NCBI GenBank assembly: GCA_000226015.1
Contig: JH153487.1
Location: 22,502-54,825 of the forward strand
Reading direction: 5' to 3'
DNA: 32,324 nucleotides
DNA from: Mnemiopsis leidyi
Lineage: Eukaryota > Ctenophora > Tentaculata > Lobata > Bolinopsidae
In this document: piece by piece, positions 12,301 through 22,946 of the stretch
Position numbering within the stretch: the stretch's first letter is position 1
Layout of the letters: each line of letters starts with the position of its first letter
The notes under the pieces: model-generated
Told to the model about the DNA's origin: nothing
The model's input: the letters and a program-made list of their open reading frames with translations, nothing else
Databases searched by the model: none
Translations under genes and position numbers: made by a program

Positions 12301-15300
12301 ACTTGAATTGGTTTAGTACTCAAAGTGGGTTTAGAAACGACCTTCAGAGTACCTTCCATTGTGTCGCCAGACGATTTCTCCTGTTTTTTAACAACCAAGT
12401 TTGGTTTTCCGGCTGCCTTTTCCATGATTGGCGTTACAGGTAAAACCGACTTCGATTTAATTGAGTGTGAAGTTTCACAGTCCACAGCTGACTGCAAATC
12501 AATACATGTGACCTTACTTAAATCTGAGGACTTTGAAGTAAATTCCGATGTGCTTTTTGGTAAGTTGGATTGTTTTTGAACGACTGAGATCGGGGTTCCG
12601 ACCACTTTCTCAATCACTGCTGTTATTGTTGATGTTGTTGTTTCTGCGGGAGAAGTGGATTCTGATTCTGCAAATAGCTCGTGGTTTAATTTGGGTTGCA
12701 AATCAAAACACTTGACTTCTTTCATGCTAGAGGACTTCAAAATTAAGGATTTGCTTTGATCCGCCAACATTCCCGAAGATTCGGCCACACAAACTTTATC
12801 ATCCAAACTGGTCGACAATTCTGTGCTGTTATCAATATTAATTTTATTTTCGTCCTTCGAAACAAGCTGTTGAAGTTGATGAGGTTTCACTGGTTTTACA
12901 GTAGCATTTGATGTGCAAGTGTTGATTTCAACAGAATTTCTCAAATGCTGAAATCTTTCAGTGAAGGAATTCGTACTTTCAATTTGTTCTGAATTCGAAC
13001 TGGCACCCGTCGTTGACAATCGCTCAATCTGTTCATTTCCATAAGATATAAGATGCTGCACAACGTCCCTATCGATAACAGGATTTCCCTGAGCGCGAGT
13101 TTGCTGCAAGAAGTCGTAAAGTCGCAAGTACAAGCCCCTGATCTGTTCTGAGCTAATGCCGCTAATTGAGCCTGTTTCAGATGGGCCTGGTGGGGGTTGC
13201 AATGCATAAGGCCCGGAGATTCTGTCCAACGTTTCTGTATTTCTTGATTGATTTGAAGCCTCTTGTGCGTTCTCCAGCTGTTGTTCAGGCTTTTTCGGCT
13301 TTGAAAATTGAACGGTCGCGTCAGTCTTCAGAGGCGGAGAAATACTGGGTCTAGGAGCGTTCAACAAAGGATCACAATCAATAACCCTGGCTCTCTGCAG
13401 GGGCGGCAGTGACGGCATGGACACTGCGACATCACGGTTCGCTGTGACGTCACGTGGCGTTATGAGGGGCGGTGGGGAGGAGGAGATGACACGAGGGGTT
13501 TTCTTGACGAGGGGAGACATTTGTAAAGGAGGTGGTGTGCAGGCAGGGTATACCATGCTGTGGTTGAGAGGTTGCACTGCGTTTACAGGTCGGTGTGGGG
13601 GTGGCAGAGACATAGGCGGGGTGATAGACCGTGTGCTAGGTACAATTTCTGGAGGGCTCTGGGAGACAGGCTCGGCGTCTTCAGAGGAGCAGCTGCTGCC
13701 GTCTGAGGATGGCCCCGGAGCCAGGGTCTGTATTTCCTGGATGGACTTCTTGACGATCGATATGGTACATTTCTTGGCGACGTATGATTTTGTTGTCTTG
13801 GAGGGTTTCGGGGGTGTTCGCTGTAACTTTCTGCGTTTTCTTGGCTTCGGTTTCTGAAAGAAAAAATATAACCATGACAATTATAAATTCTCGGCTTGAC
13901 AATATCATTCGCGATCTTCGGTATTACTCTACCTAATTAAAGGCATACTGTAATTAAATTTCGTTTTACAAGAACATTCCTTCTCTCGCAACTGCCAACT
14001 ACCCACACGAAGCTACATATTACTGATAACGCGTGACCGGAATTATGTTCAGTTTCATTTTTCGATTTTACCACGGGTGACGGGAACTTAAAATTTGTCT
14101 TTTAGGATAACAACAGGAATCAATTTATCAAAGCGAATTAGCCGTAGAAATCAAATCTTTTCATGACCGAAGTAATGAAATATAAATTATAATCGGCGTT
14201 TTATGCAATTTTCGAAACCAGCACCAATTGGCCACTTGGCAGCCAGTAAAGGAAAAGTCAACAAATAATGAGATTTCACATAAATCAATCTAATTTATCA
14301 AACGATGGAAAATATTGATCATATCGAGGTAGGAAATTGTATCGATTATGATCAATAACAATGAATAATATATTCAATTACTTCAAGAAACTTTCAGCAG
14401 AATATAATTTATTATCAAAATGCGCGCGGAGGAGCGCGCGATAAACACGCGCAGTTTTGATCCAAATTAGTTGTTATAGTAGCACAGCGCGTCACAAAAC
14501 AAAAAACGATTGCGACAAGTTGCGTCATATACGTTTAACTTCCACAAATTTTCTGAGGCATTGCGATGACCGAACGTGAGAAAAGCTAAGCCGTGACGAC
14601 AATTAAAATGGATATGCGGAAGGAATAACAAGAATTGCGGCCGCTTTCACTGTGTCAGGCGACCGCTGAATTTCCCGTATCAATTATCATGCCGTCGCTT
14701 GTTGTAATTAAAATTCGCGAAATAAGGAATCATAATACGCAACCACTAACCACACGTTATTTCGGTTAATTTTCATAGTTTTGGCTCTGCACGTGTAAAT
14801 ACAGTCTGTATTTGTAAATACAGACGCGCGAATTAATGCAGCCGTTCAATGCATGATTTTAAAATTTCCCTTTGCACGCGCAAAGTTTGAACACTATCGC
14901 GCGTTCTTTTCATTTGTTTTATTTCAAATATCGTGAGTCTGTATGACGTCGTCATAATTATATTGTCTGTGCTACCTTTATAATTTATTCATAGTCATAC
15001 TGCGTTGTGTTTATACTTAATACTAATAGCGTTATGTAAGTTTGTCGTTAAATAGATTTGTACCGTGTGCGGAGCTGAGATTAAAATCGTGTTACATTCA
15101 TCTTTCAATCTGTCAAATTTCGACAAATTACTCAATAAAACTAAAGTTTTGATCATTTTTCTTGATGTGAGGCAAATATACATAAATTTCATAATGATTA
15201 TGTATATCTGAAGTACATTCTGCGGCCTTGGGCAGTTAAAACCTATAATCGTATTTGTATACATGATAAGTTTGATAAAGGAGCGCGGACGTATAACGTA

Positions 15301-17205
15301 CGTACGTACCGACACTTTTTTGAGCTAATATTCCAAATTTACGCTGTCGATTGCCAACCCTTGTTTTGTACTTTTTGTGCACGTGCACAAAACGTATCAA
15401 AACAATCTTGCCATTTGGGCCCTTCGGGCCCAAATGGCAAGATACGGGAAAAAATATCTTTAAGAACTTACAGGCTTTGGTTCCACCTTTCTCAACTTCC
15501 GTTTTCGCTTGCTCGGAGATCTCGTTCTGATAAATAATAAATTAGCAATTAAACAACTGACAACGAGAAAACAGATCTCAGAGTAACTCCAATTCGTGAA
15601 AAAGTGTGAAATGCTAATATAGGGTTGGAAAAAATGCCAGGAATGGAAAAGGTGGTACCTGGTATTTTCAAAGGGATTAATAACATGGGGGTTCTTTCCT
15701 TTCGTCAGGCAGTAGTGACAGTGCCATTTGTCCTGAGCTATCTGCTGTGATGTAATAGTTTTCAAGTGGCACTTCTGGTGATATCCTGAAAAGTGTGTCG
15801 GTTTCAGTGGAATTTCTTGCATTGTATTGTGTGCATATTAGTTGGTTGGGCTAGACAGTCAAACACGCAATATATGTAGTGTATACTTCGAAACTATGTC
15901 ATCTTTAGCTACATTAAGAGAATTGGTTAATAAATGAGCCTATAAATGGAAAATAGGAATGTCCCGAATCTCTGTAATTAAGAAAATAAATAAAATTACG
16001 ACTACAAATATGTTACAACTTTACAATGATAAGGGACAACTTAGAATTATGCAACAATGCAAAAGAAAAAATTAGGAATTATTAAAAACCTCAAGGTTAT
16101 ATATAATACAATAGCTGAAGCTCTACGCATGTAAGACACTCCTTAAGAATAAATCAAAAATGAAATGAAGATTAACTACAAATAAGATCTTATCTCTCAA
16201 CTTTACATCTATTTAATCCAAAACAATTAGTTTTTTCAATATATATCTAAATTCCTCACTATTGCGGGACCTAGGGTCACACTCTTTTAAAATAGCAAAT
16301 CTATAACTGTCAATCGAAAAACTAAACCCATGATGTTCGTAAACATTCATAGACAGGGCCGATTTAAAACAGTTTTCATACTTAAAACAAAATCTATGCC
16401 CATTGATCCTTTGGTGAAAATTTTGCAAAGTCTGCCCAAATATGTGTGTCTTCAAAAACTACTTGATAACCATCTTCCCTAATATTGCTACAAAGTTTAC
16501 GCTGGGTTACATAAATACAGTTTTTTGTTTGACAATCAAACGGCCAATCTTTGACCATTGACAACGAAAACATCAACTGCTTTACACATGTGTTTATAAG
16601 TTAAACATCTAGATGCATCACATTTTTCAATCCAACTCGACCTATCGACCAAAGGTGTTTTACAAATAGCACTGTTTCTTAAAACACTATTTCCTATAGA
16701 GCGGCCTTACTTTGCTGCTACAACTATATCTGTGGGGCCCAACAGTGCTTCAACGTGCGGTAAAATGTCTTTAAGGATAGATTCGAGTTGGGGCAACTCT
16801 GAGAAATACTGAACAGGAAAAACTATAGAATAAATGTCTTTAAGGATAGATTCGAGTTGGGGCAACTCTGAGAAATACTGAACAGGAAAAACTACAGAAT
16901 AAATGTCGTTCCCTGACTTTAGGTTCAAGGTCGTCCAGCTTAACAGGGTCATGCCTACTACGACGCAAGTCTGATTTCAGTTGTTGCATGTCTGACCGCC
17001 TTGTTTTCTCCCTGGAGTTCCTATTTGCCACACGGAGCATTTTAGAGAATATGCTACCGAATTAAACACATGTTTGTCCGGAGATAGTTCCTGGCATCCG
17101 TTGGTTTTGTAAACAACTTGCATTGGATTTTGTTTTGAGTGTCCAAGTATAGTATATAGTGCACGCACGCACGCAGGCATGCATGCACACACACACACAC
17201 ACAAC

Positions 17206-17293
<88 letters not shown>

Positions 17294-20200
17294 NNNNNNN
17301 NNNNNNNNNNNNNNNNNNNNNNNNNNNNNNNNNNNNNNNNNNNNNNNNNNNNNNNNNNNNNNNNNNNNNNNNNNNNNNNNNNNNNNNNNNNNNNNNNNNN
17401 NNNNNNNNNNNNNNNNNNNNNNNNNNNNNNNNNNNNNNNNNNNNNNNNNNNNNNNNNNNNNNNNNNNNNNNNNNNNNNNNNNNNNNNNNNNNNNNNNNNN
17501 NNNNNNNNNNNNNNNNNNNNNNNNNNNNNNNNNNNNNNNNNNNNNNNNNNNNNNNNNNNNNNNNNNNNNNNNNNNNNNNNNNNNNNNNNNNNNNNNNNNN
17601 NNNNNNNNNNNNNNNNNNNNNNNNNNNNNNNNNNNNNNNNNNNNNNNNNNNNNNNNNNNNNNNNNNNNNNNNNNNNNNNNNNNNNNNNNNNNNNNNNNNN
17701 NNNNNNNNNNNNNNNNNNNNNNNNNNNNNNNNNNNNNNNNNNGTAGCTTAGTTTGCTGCTCGTATGTCGTTCTGTTTCCCATAGGACGTTGAAGTATTGT
17801 TGCAGCTTAGACTTGATATGAGCGGGACAAGCACTACTTGTCTGGTGATGATGACCAGCGACTTCCATAATTTTTATGGTATTTTGGTACCAGGTAAACT
17901 TGTTTGTGCGCTGTTCAGCAAAAGCGTGCCTGACCAAAGAGTTGGATCTGGCTTGGTCAAGAGCTTGAAGCCTGTTAAAGTAGAATATATACTCTACACA
18001 GAAGGTATACTCTACACAGAAGGTATACTCTACACAGAAGGTATACTCTACACAGAAGGTATACTCTACACAGAAGGTATAGACTACACAGATGGTATAG
18101 ACTACACAGATGGTATAGACTACACACAAGGTATACTCTACACACAAGGTATACTCTACACAGATGGTATACTCTACACAGAAGGTATACTCTACACAGA
18201 AGGTATACTCTACGCAGAAGGTATACTCTACACAGAAGGTATACTCTTCAGAAAAGTCAGTATAATTCAAGTTCATTCTGTCCTAAAAGGATCACAATTG
18301 TGGAATTGAGGGAGGAAAGGATGTTGATGTACCACAAGAATATAAGATGATGCTACTCATTTAACCTACTCATAGCTCATTGCAAACTCTCTCTCTCACC
18401 GTTTATATATTACTCAAAATTCTCACTTTCATAGCGGCTGTGAAAAAGCAAAACAACGTCCGTATACGCAATTATGTGGGTATATTTGTGTGCGGAAATG
18501 TATCTATAGTTTACATTGACACTAGCCACACAACACCAAACATAGTTGTTGGCAATTCTATGTTATAATAACTATTATGTTTTAAATAGTTATACACCTA
18601 TAACACACACACAACATGGTATGACTACTGTTAGGTTTTGTACATTTAGAGATGCAAGCCAGCTACAACATAACCTGTTATTTTCTGACTTGTGTAGGAA
18701 ATAACAGCAAAACAACCGTTTATGGTGCTGTTCCTGCAAAGCCTCACAGATCAAAGGCGAAGTTTTACAGTTGCGAGTCTTCAGCGAGTAGTAGGTTACT
18801 GGAACTCGACTGCACATAAATACTTGTAACAAGTTTGTTATTTTGGGTCAAGAGAAAGAGTCCGTGAGGCGCTCTGGCGCATCATTATAGACGTCACTTG
18901 TATCTTCAATCGTTTTTGTATTTTATTTCATTTCCACCTCTTTCTGTGACATTTATTCAGTGCCAGTCTGGTGTTTTCTTGCGTTTTTTGTATTTATTGT
19001 TTTATTTTGTTAAACTTTCCTTTGAAAGTCGCAATATATTAAAGGTACTGATGTACGTGGTAGATATAAATAGCTAATACTTGAATATATTGTTTTGCAT
19101 GAGTGATTGCTTGAATAAGTTTAGGTCCGATAAAAATTTGTAACAAAACAATTAGATCGCTAAATCAGATCTCGCTTAAGTTATAGGCATTGTAAATAAT
19201 GATAATTTTTAAAACTAGAATTGTAATAGTAATGAACATAGTTTCCTTAAAGCTCAATCATTAGAGGCCTATACGGCAGGGGGATAAAAACAAAGGAGAC
19301 TACTTTAAAGTAAAAGTAAATGTCGACACTTTGCCGTTATTTGTTCACGTCTTAGTAAATAACTGGAGGTTATCCCTAATAGCAGTAAATAGTTATTAAG
19401 TATTATTTTCCAGACTTAGCTACTTGGTTAGTTTACTCTGTAGACTTTATTATGCGTATTCAGGACAATTTTCTTTAAACACTTCGTGCTGACACGAGAT
19501 AAATCGGTAATGTTCCACGCCCTTTTCAAATTTGTAGTCAAGTAAGAAAACAAATACGAACGTCTCAGTTCGAAATAAAAATAGCATGTTCATATGGTAC
19601 TTAGAGTTATTTAATTGGACGTAGAAAAAGGTAGCAAGTATATATATTTAGGAAAACTGTTAAAAAAGTAAGTTTTGGACATCAACAGTATGTGCTAGAT
19701 TAATCATTTTGTATGGTTCTATGACAAAAAGAATTCTCTTTGAAATGGCTGATTCTAGAAAAATGTAGCTCAACACACAAACCCATCATACACGCTAAAT
19801 ACCAACTCAAACAGACATGTGAGCAATGTAGATTGCACATATCGTCTGCACTAAAAATCTGCTAAGCACTAACTGTTTTTAGGTCTTAGGTTCAGCAATT
19901 AGGTTTAACAACTTTTGTGACTTGTGATAGGGGGTTGGAGCGGATGGCGTAAATAATTCTCTAACCCTGTATTACCACGGCGTGGTGTTAACGTAGTATT
20001 TGCTCGCTGTACAGGGATAAAGGCAGCTACTATGAAAGTTAGTACACAACTATACAGCACTACGTAGATACTATAAATGTAAGTGTATAGTAGACTATAT
20101 TAGCTGGCTGTGTAAATAGAACAACAGGTGCTTAGCACAACTAATGAAAAATGAGGCTGACTAAATCTGACATCATGCGAAGAGTCTGCACACGGAGTTT

Positions 20201-22837
20201 ACTATTCGTGATCAAGATCGTCGGAGAGTCGGGAGAATGCGAACTTATCATTTTTCTTGGACACATCTCAATAGTCAATAACAATATACAGCGATAACAA
20301 TATACAGTGATAACAATAACAATTGATAATTTACACAATACAAATATTCCGAACTCCGGGTAGTAGTTTACAGTTGTTTGTCCAAAAATTTGAACAAGAA
20401 ATCGATTATCTTTTTTAAGGTAAATTCGCTCACTTAAAAAATTTCAAAAATTTCTCACTTTCTTTCACAATTTCACACATCTCAAAAAAGGGCCTAAGTT
20501 TTGGGCTTCTGCGGAAAGCTCATTCGACACAGACAACTATTTTCAGGGATATATCTTGTGCGGGCATGACAATTACTCATTGAGCGTTGTTGCTAAGGTG
20601 ACCTCATGAAACAAGAGGAAGGTGGGCTCATGACGAGTGTTCAGTATAACACTCCTCATTGCATGATGATCGTAGACACGTCTACTATTCACAGTATCCG
20701 GCAAAAACTAAGTGTGGTTACTCCACTACTTTACAACTACATAAACAGATATTTCAGGTACTCTGTATAGTCGACATATTAGCCCTATTAGAAGTGTGTA
20801 AACTGAAACTGGTTGTGGTATCTCGATACTGGCACCTAAACTGCCAGTGATTACTTGAATAGATAAACAATTTAAATGAAGCCCCAACCCAAACAACATT
20901 GCATACTTTATAGGTTACAGCATATAATTTGACAACAGAAAATGTAGAACATTATTATTTCCTGTCAATTTTAATGACGGATGTGCAAGCCCATGAAGAA
21001 TCATAGCTGCACACAATGGAGATTACATGTTGTAGTGTAGTGAGGTAGGGATTACTGAGTCACATTCGGGCACGCAATATTAAGTTCTTAACAGTTACAC
21101 AATCTGAAATATATACAATACACACGGCGAAACAAAAATTTTAACCTACGACGACGACAAGACGTAAAACAAGAATTGCGGACGCTTTTATTGTGTCAGG
21201 CGACCGCTGAATTTCCCGTTTCATGCCTTCGCTTATCGTTTTTACAATTCGCGGAATGAGGAATAAAAATACGCAACAAGCAACTCGCATTTCGCCAACG
21301 ACTAACCAAACGTAATTTCGGTCAATTTCATTATTTTGCACGTTTAAGACGCGCAAATTAATGCAGCCGTTCGATGCAAGATTTGAAAACTGCACGCGCA
21401 AAGTTTGAACTCAATTTGGCGCGTTCCTTTATTTGTTTATTTCAAATATCTTGAGCCTGCATAACGTCGCCATTATTATATTGTATATGCGACCTTTATT
21501 CGTACTACGTTGTTTTTACAAATTGGCGTGGATAAGTCGTCAATTAAAATTGTCCGGCTGAACGTTGAAAATCGTGTTACATTTATCTTTCAATCTAGGT
21601 AATCTGTCATTCGACAATTACTCAATAAAACTTCAGTTTAAAAGAATTTTGATCATAATCATATCTCTTGATTGATCGTACACGGTACATCTTGTTGCGA
21701 TTGTTGTGAATAGAACAAATAATTGAGGCAATCATGTATATAACATTGCATAATGTGAAGTACATTCGTCAGCCGGAGGCAGTTAAGTCTTTTAACATGC
21801 AGCTATTATTGTATTCGTATACATGATTAAGTTTGATAAAGGAGCGCGCGCACGAACGTAACGCACACACGACATAAACCTAGTATACACATTCTCCAAC
21901 CACCCCCTCGATCGTTAACCCTTAGTAATGCCTTTTTGCGCCTTCGGCGCAAAAGGCATTTGACGGGAAAAAATCACGACGACGATAACACAGTTTATCA
22001 GGACGACAACACGCAAAAATGAGGACGACGACGATAACACAGATTATCACGACGACAACACGTAAAAATGAGGACGACGATAAACTTACCGACGTTGCAG
22101 GTGTCACAAAGGATGATCTCGTTAGGAGGTTCAGAGTCACCCTGCTTACACACTACACACACTATAACGTCCGTCTCCGCAGCAACTGGGAATGTAGATA
22201 AGTAGGTAAGTAGGGGCAGTGCTGGTAAGCCTGTACTGAGTAAGTGTACAGAGTGTACAGAGTGTAAGTACATAAAATGTACACATGTTGGGTTTACACA
22301 TTTGCTGCTCTGAGTACTAGCTTCAGATAACTGCAGAGCAACTTTTAATTTCTGTTTGGTTAAACGTTTCCATGGTTCCTAGCATTGCAATGCAGTACGG
22401 CACATGAATATTTGAATAAGCACTTTTAAGAGTTTGGAAAATAGGGGGCGGGGGTTAACAAAGTTTTTGTATTCCTATTTGTTCTCAGTATGAAATCAGT
22501 CGCAATTTTGAAATTTCCGTCCTCCATTGACCATTACCAATACTTCAAGATTAACTTAATGGGATAATCTTCAGCAGCCAGTGGCCATGATACATTTTGA
22601 AGAAGGTGTAATAGTCATTGCCTCAACCCCCTCCCCCCAATCAAACTTGCTGATTCACGTCAAACACCACCTACCGTCAAAAATGTTTGTCCAGTCGACA
22701 GTGGCGATACTGCCATCGTCAAACTCTGTAACGCACTCCTTCCGAGCTAGAGATATAGATCTGATCTTGGTGTAGTATATCTTGCCATTGGGTACTCGAG
22801 CAAGGACCACGTCATTTATGAGATAGGGAAAACTCAT
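9328..22837 (-). CDS. Polycomb-like Tudor-PHD protein with C-terminal MYND finger
   Basis: Probable nuclear chromatin-binding protein. Exons, in transcript order: 22837-22675, 22185-22090, 15785-15659, 15526-15472, 13853-10458, 10245-9910, 9712-9620, 9378-9328. All introns are GT-AG with matching phases; total 1438 residues. Residues 1-54 are a Tudor domain resembling PHF1/MTF2/PHF19. A PHD finger follows at once, with Cys64, Cys67, Cys81, Cys84, His89, Cys92, Cys109, Cys112 (C4HC3); the NEI(I/V)LC core and GYHQKCH fit PCL PHD1. A basic stretch (SKRKRKLRK, KPRKRRK; about 130-155) looks like a nuclear signal. Residues 148-1391 are mostly disordered, Ser/Thr/Pro-rich, with helical segments near 381-427 and 1220-1279. 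The end is a MYND finger: C1397-x2-C-x7-C-x2-C-x5-C-x3-C-x7-H-x3-C1433. The start ATG at 22837 is chosen because an in-frame TGA lies 15 bases upstream. PHD2 and the winged helix of PCL proteins are absent. The weakest junction is the donor GAG|GTTCGC at 9620; the MYND spacing supports it. Confidence 0.82.
9910..10245 (-). other. Exon 6 with possible read-through alternative end
   Basis: This exon of the Tudor-PHD-MYND gene starts after TTTTCAG and ends at the donor ACT|GTACGT. If that donor is not used, the frame stays open for 11 more codons and stops at TGA 9876-9874, giving a protein without the MYND finger. The sequence alone does not say which form is made; the phase-0 fit to the MYND exon at 9712 favours splicing. 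Confidence 0.6.
15373..15392. repeat. Perfect 20-bp palindrome in the repeat's 3' module
   Basis: TTTTGTGCACGTGCACAAAA is identical to its own reverse complement. The same element at 27822-27841, in copy D, has one changed base (GCATGTGC). It lies just before the terminal hairpin and is flanked by GTTTTG and CAAAAC, which also pair. Confidence 0.85.
15405..15443. repeat. Terminal hairpin of copy B (18-bp stem, TTC loop)
   Basis: ATCTTGCCATTTGGGCCC, then TTC, then the exact reverse complement ending GGCAAGAT. This gives a perfect 18-bp stem with a three-base loop. Equivalent hairpins end copy C at 21927-21960 and copy D at 27858-27896. Confidence 0.92.
16213..16733 (-). pseudogene. Decayed GIY-YIG endonuclease region, Penelope-like retroelement
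   Basis: On the minus strand, frameshifted segments read, in order, IGNSVLRNSAICKTPLV then SWIEKCDASRCLTYKHMC, then NCIYVTQRKLCSNI, then THIFGQTLQNFHQRINGHR and YEHHGFSFSIDSYRFAILK. This order (Cys-rich linker, a C-x-Y-V-x-Q-x-x-L-C segment, an R-x-N/D-G/E-H-R step, then a KSALSMNVYEHHG-like block) resembles the C-terminal GIY-YIG endonuclease module of Penelope-like elements. The YIG half is not recognisable and at least two frame changes are present, so it is inactive. Recognition is from memory of the family and not from a search; another GIY-YIG-bearing retroelement remains possible. It lies inside the 6.3-kb intron of the chromatin gene. Confidence 0.45.
16763..16900. repeat. Two-copy 69-bp tandem duplication
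   Basis: Units 16763-16831 and 16832-16900 are nearly identical (AAATGTCTTTAAGGATAGAT...). The period of 69 equals 23 codons, and on the minus strand each unit reads in frame as a segment containing FPVQYFSELPQLESILKDI. This frame leads into the decayed GIY-YIG element, so the duplication may lie in its reverse-transcriptase end. Confidence 0.9.
17185..17293. repeat. (CA)n microsatellite at the gap edge
   Basis: About 54 CA units, interrupted once by CAACAACA near 17202-17208 and preceded by a GCACGCACGCACG run at 17161-17174. It runs directly into the assembly gap, so its true length is unknown. Confidence 0.97.
17294..17742. other. Assembly gap (449 N)
   Basis: A run of N. Open frames reported across it on either strand are artefacts. 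It lies in the intron that splits the PHD finger. Confidence 0.99.
17743..17985 (-). pseudogene. LINE-like coding fragment (C-terminal region)
   Basis: The minus strand is open and reads with apparent coding character: ALDQARSNSLVRHAFAEQ, then KFTWYQNTIKIMEVAGHHH, then LQQYFNVLWETERHTSSKLSY up to the gap. A LW-x-x-x-x-x-x-SSKLxxY block resembles the region downstream of the reverse transcriptase in non-LTR retrotransposons, just before the R-x-x-L-x-x-x-R-x-S-x-H block and zinc knuckle, which would lie in the gap. The element type is uncertain. Confidence 0.35.
17989..18240. repeat. 18-bp minisatellite, 14 units
   Basis: Fourteen head-to-tail units of ATACTCTACACAGAAGGT with variants: units 6-8 carry GAC for CTC, units 6, 7 and 10 carry GAT for GAA, and units 8-9 carry CAA. 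Since 18 is a multiple of 3, both strands stay open (ILYTEG on +), which explains the long ORFs here; I do not consider them genes. Confidence 0.97.
18250..21167. other. Intron DNA, no feature recognised beyond short repeats
   Basis: Part of the 6.3-kb intron of the chromatin gene. Short frames only. A two-copy 16-bp tandem (ACAATATACAGYGATA) is at 20281-20312. No transposase, RNA gene or extra exon could be supported. Confidence 0.5.
21168..21977 (+). repeat. Hairpin-ended dispersed repeat, copy C
   Basis: About 810 bp. The 5' end AACAAGAATTGCGGACGC and the internal blocks (GCGACCGCTGAATTTCCCGT, AATGCAGCCGTTCGATGCA, GTTTGATAAAGGAGCGCG) align with copy B. It ends in a hairpin at 21927-21960 (AATGCCTTTTTGCGCC, loop TTC, GGCGCAAAAGGCATT; one unpaired T), followed by TGACGGGAAAAAATCAC. 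It lies in the PHD-splitting intron, antisense to the gene, 112 bp from the donor at 22089. Confidence 0.85.
21976..22084. repeat. 49-bp tandem array next to a splice donor
   Basis: About 2.3 units. GACGATAACACAG starts near 21981 and again 49 bp later, and a third partial unit (ACGACGATAAAC) ends within 4 bp of the exon-intron junction at 22089/22090. It contains CGACGACAACACGYAAAA; a near-identical stretch (CGACGACAAGACGTAAAA) lies immediately left of copy C at 21152-21169. Confidence 0.8.
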
Positions 22838-22946
22838 GACCACCACCGATCATACTGCGAACTACCCTGCTTAAACGAAGATGATGTAAGTCGTAACAAG
22901 ATGATGAAAGTCGTAAGACAATAAGGTCGACGACCAGGGTGTAGGT

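Larger units (their letters stand above)
14627..15457 (+). repeat. Hairpin-ended dispersed repeat, copy B (near full length)
   Basis: The most complete copy, about 831 bp. It begins AACAAGAATTGCGGCCGC and ends just past the 3' hairpin at GATACGGGAAAAAAT. The 5' side has a GCGGCCGC/GCGACCGC hairpin and a TTTCCCGTATC motif that is the reverse complement of GATACGGGAAA at the 3' end, so it may have short terminal inverted repeats of about 11 bp. It lies in the 13854-15471 intron of the minus-strand chromatin gene, antisense to it; its 3' end is about 15 bp from the splice donor at 15471. No ORF of its own is recognised, so it is probably non-autonomous. Confidence 0.82.

Noticed and set aside
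11230..13857. Several + strand frames of 60-146 codons across the large exon
   Set aside because: They are antisense shadows of the well-supported minus-strand coding exon and show no domains.
10407..13880. Treating the 1157-codon minus frame as a separate intronless gene
   Set aside because: Its first nine and last sixteen codons lie outside clear splice sites (TTTCAG at 13854 and ACG|GTGAGT at 10458), and both borders are in phase 0 with neighbouring exons, so it is an internal exon.
15290..15433. Conserved small ORF (GKIVLIRFVH) shared by the 3' modules of copies B and D
   Set aside because: The reading frame is not kept beyond the palindrome region (the frames differ after KYKT), and the similarity is explained by repeat homology.
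17054..18309. Long frames on both strands over the CA run, the gap and the 18-bp array
   Set aside because: They arise from N bases and from repeats whose period is a multiple of three; no protein domain is present.
20589..20602. RFX X-box-like GTTGCTAAGGTGAC
   Set aside because: The consensus is degenerate enough to occur by chance about every 1-2 kb, and the site is deep in an intron.
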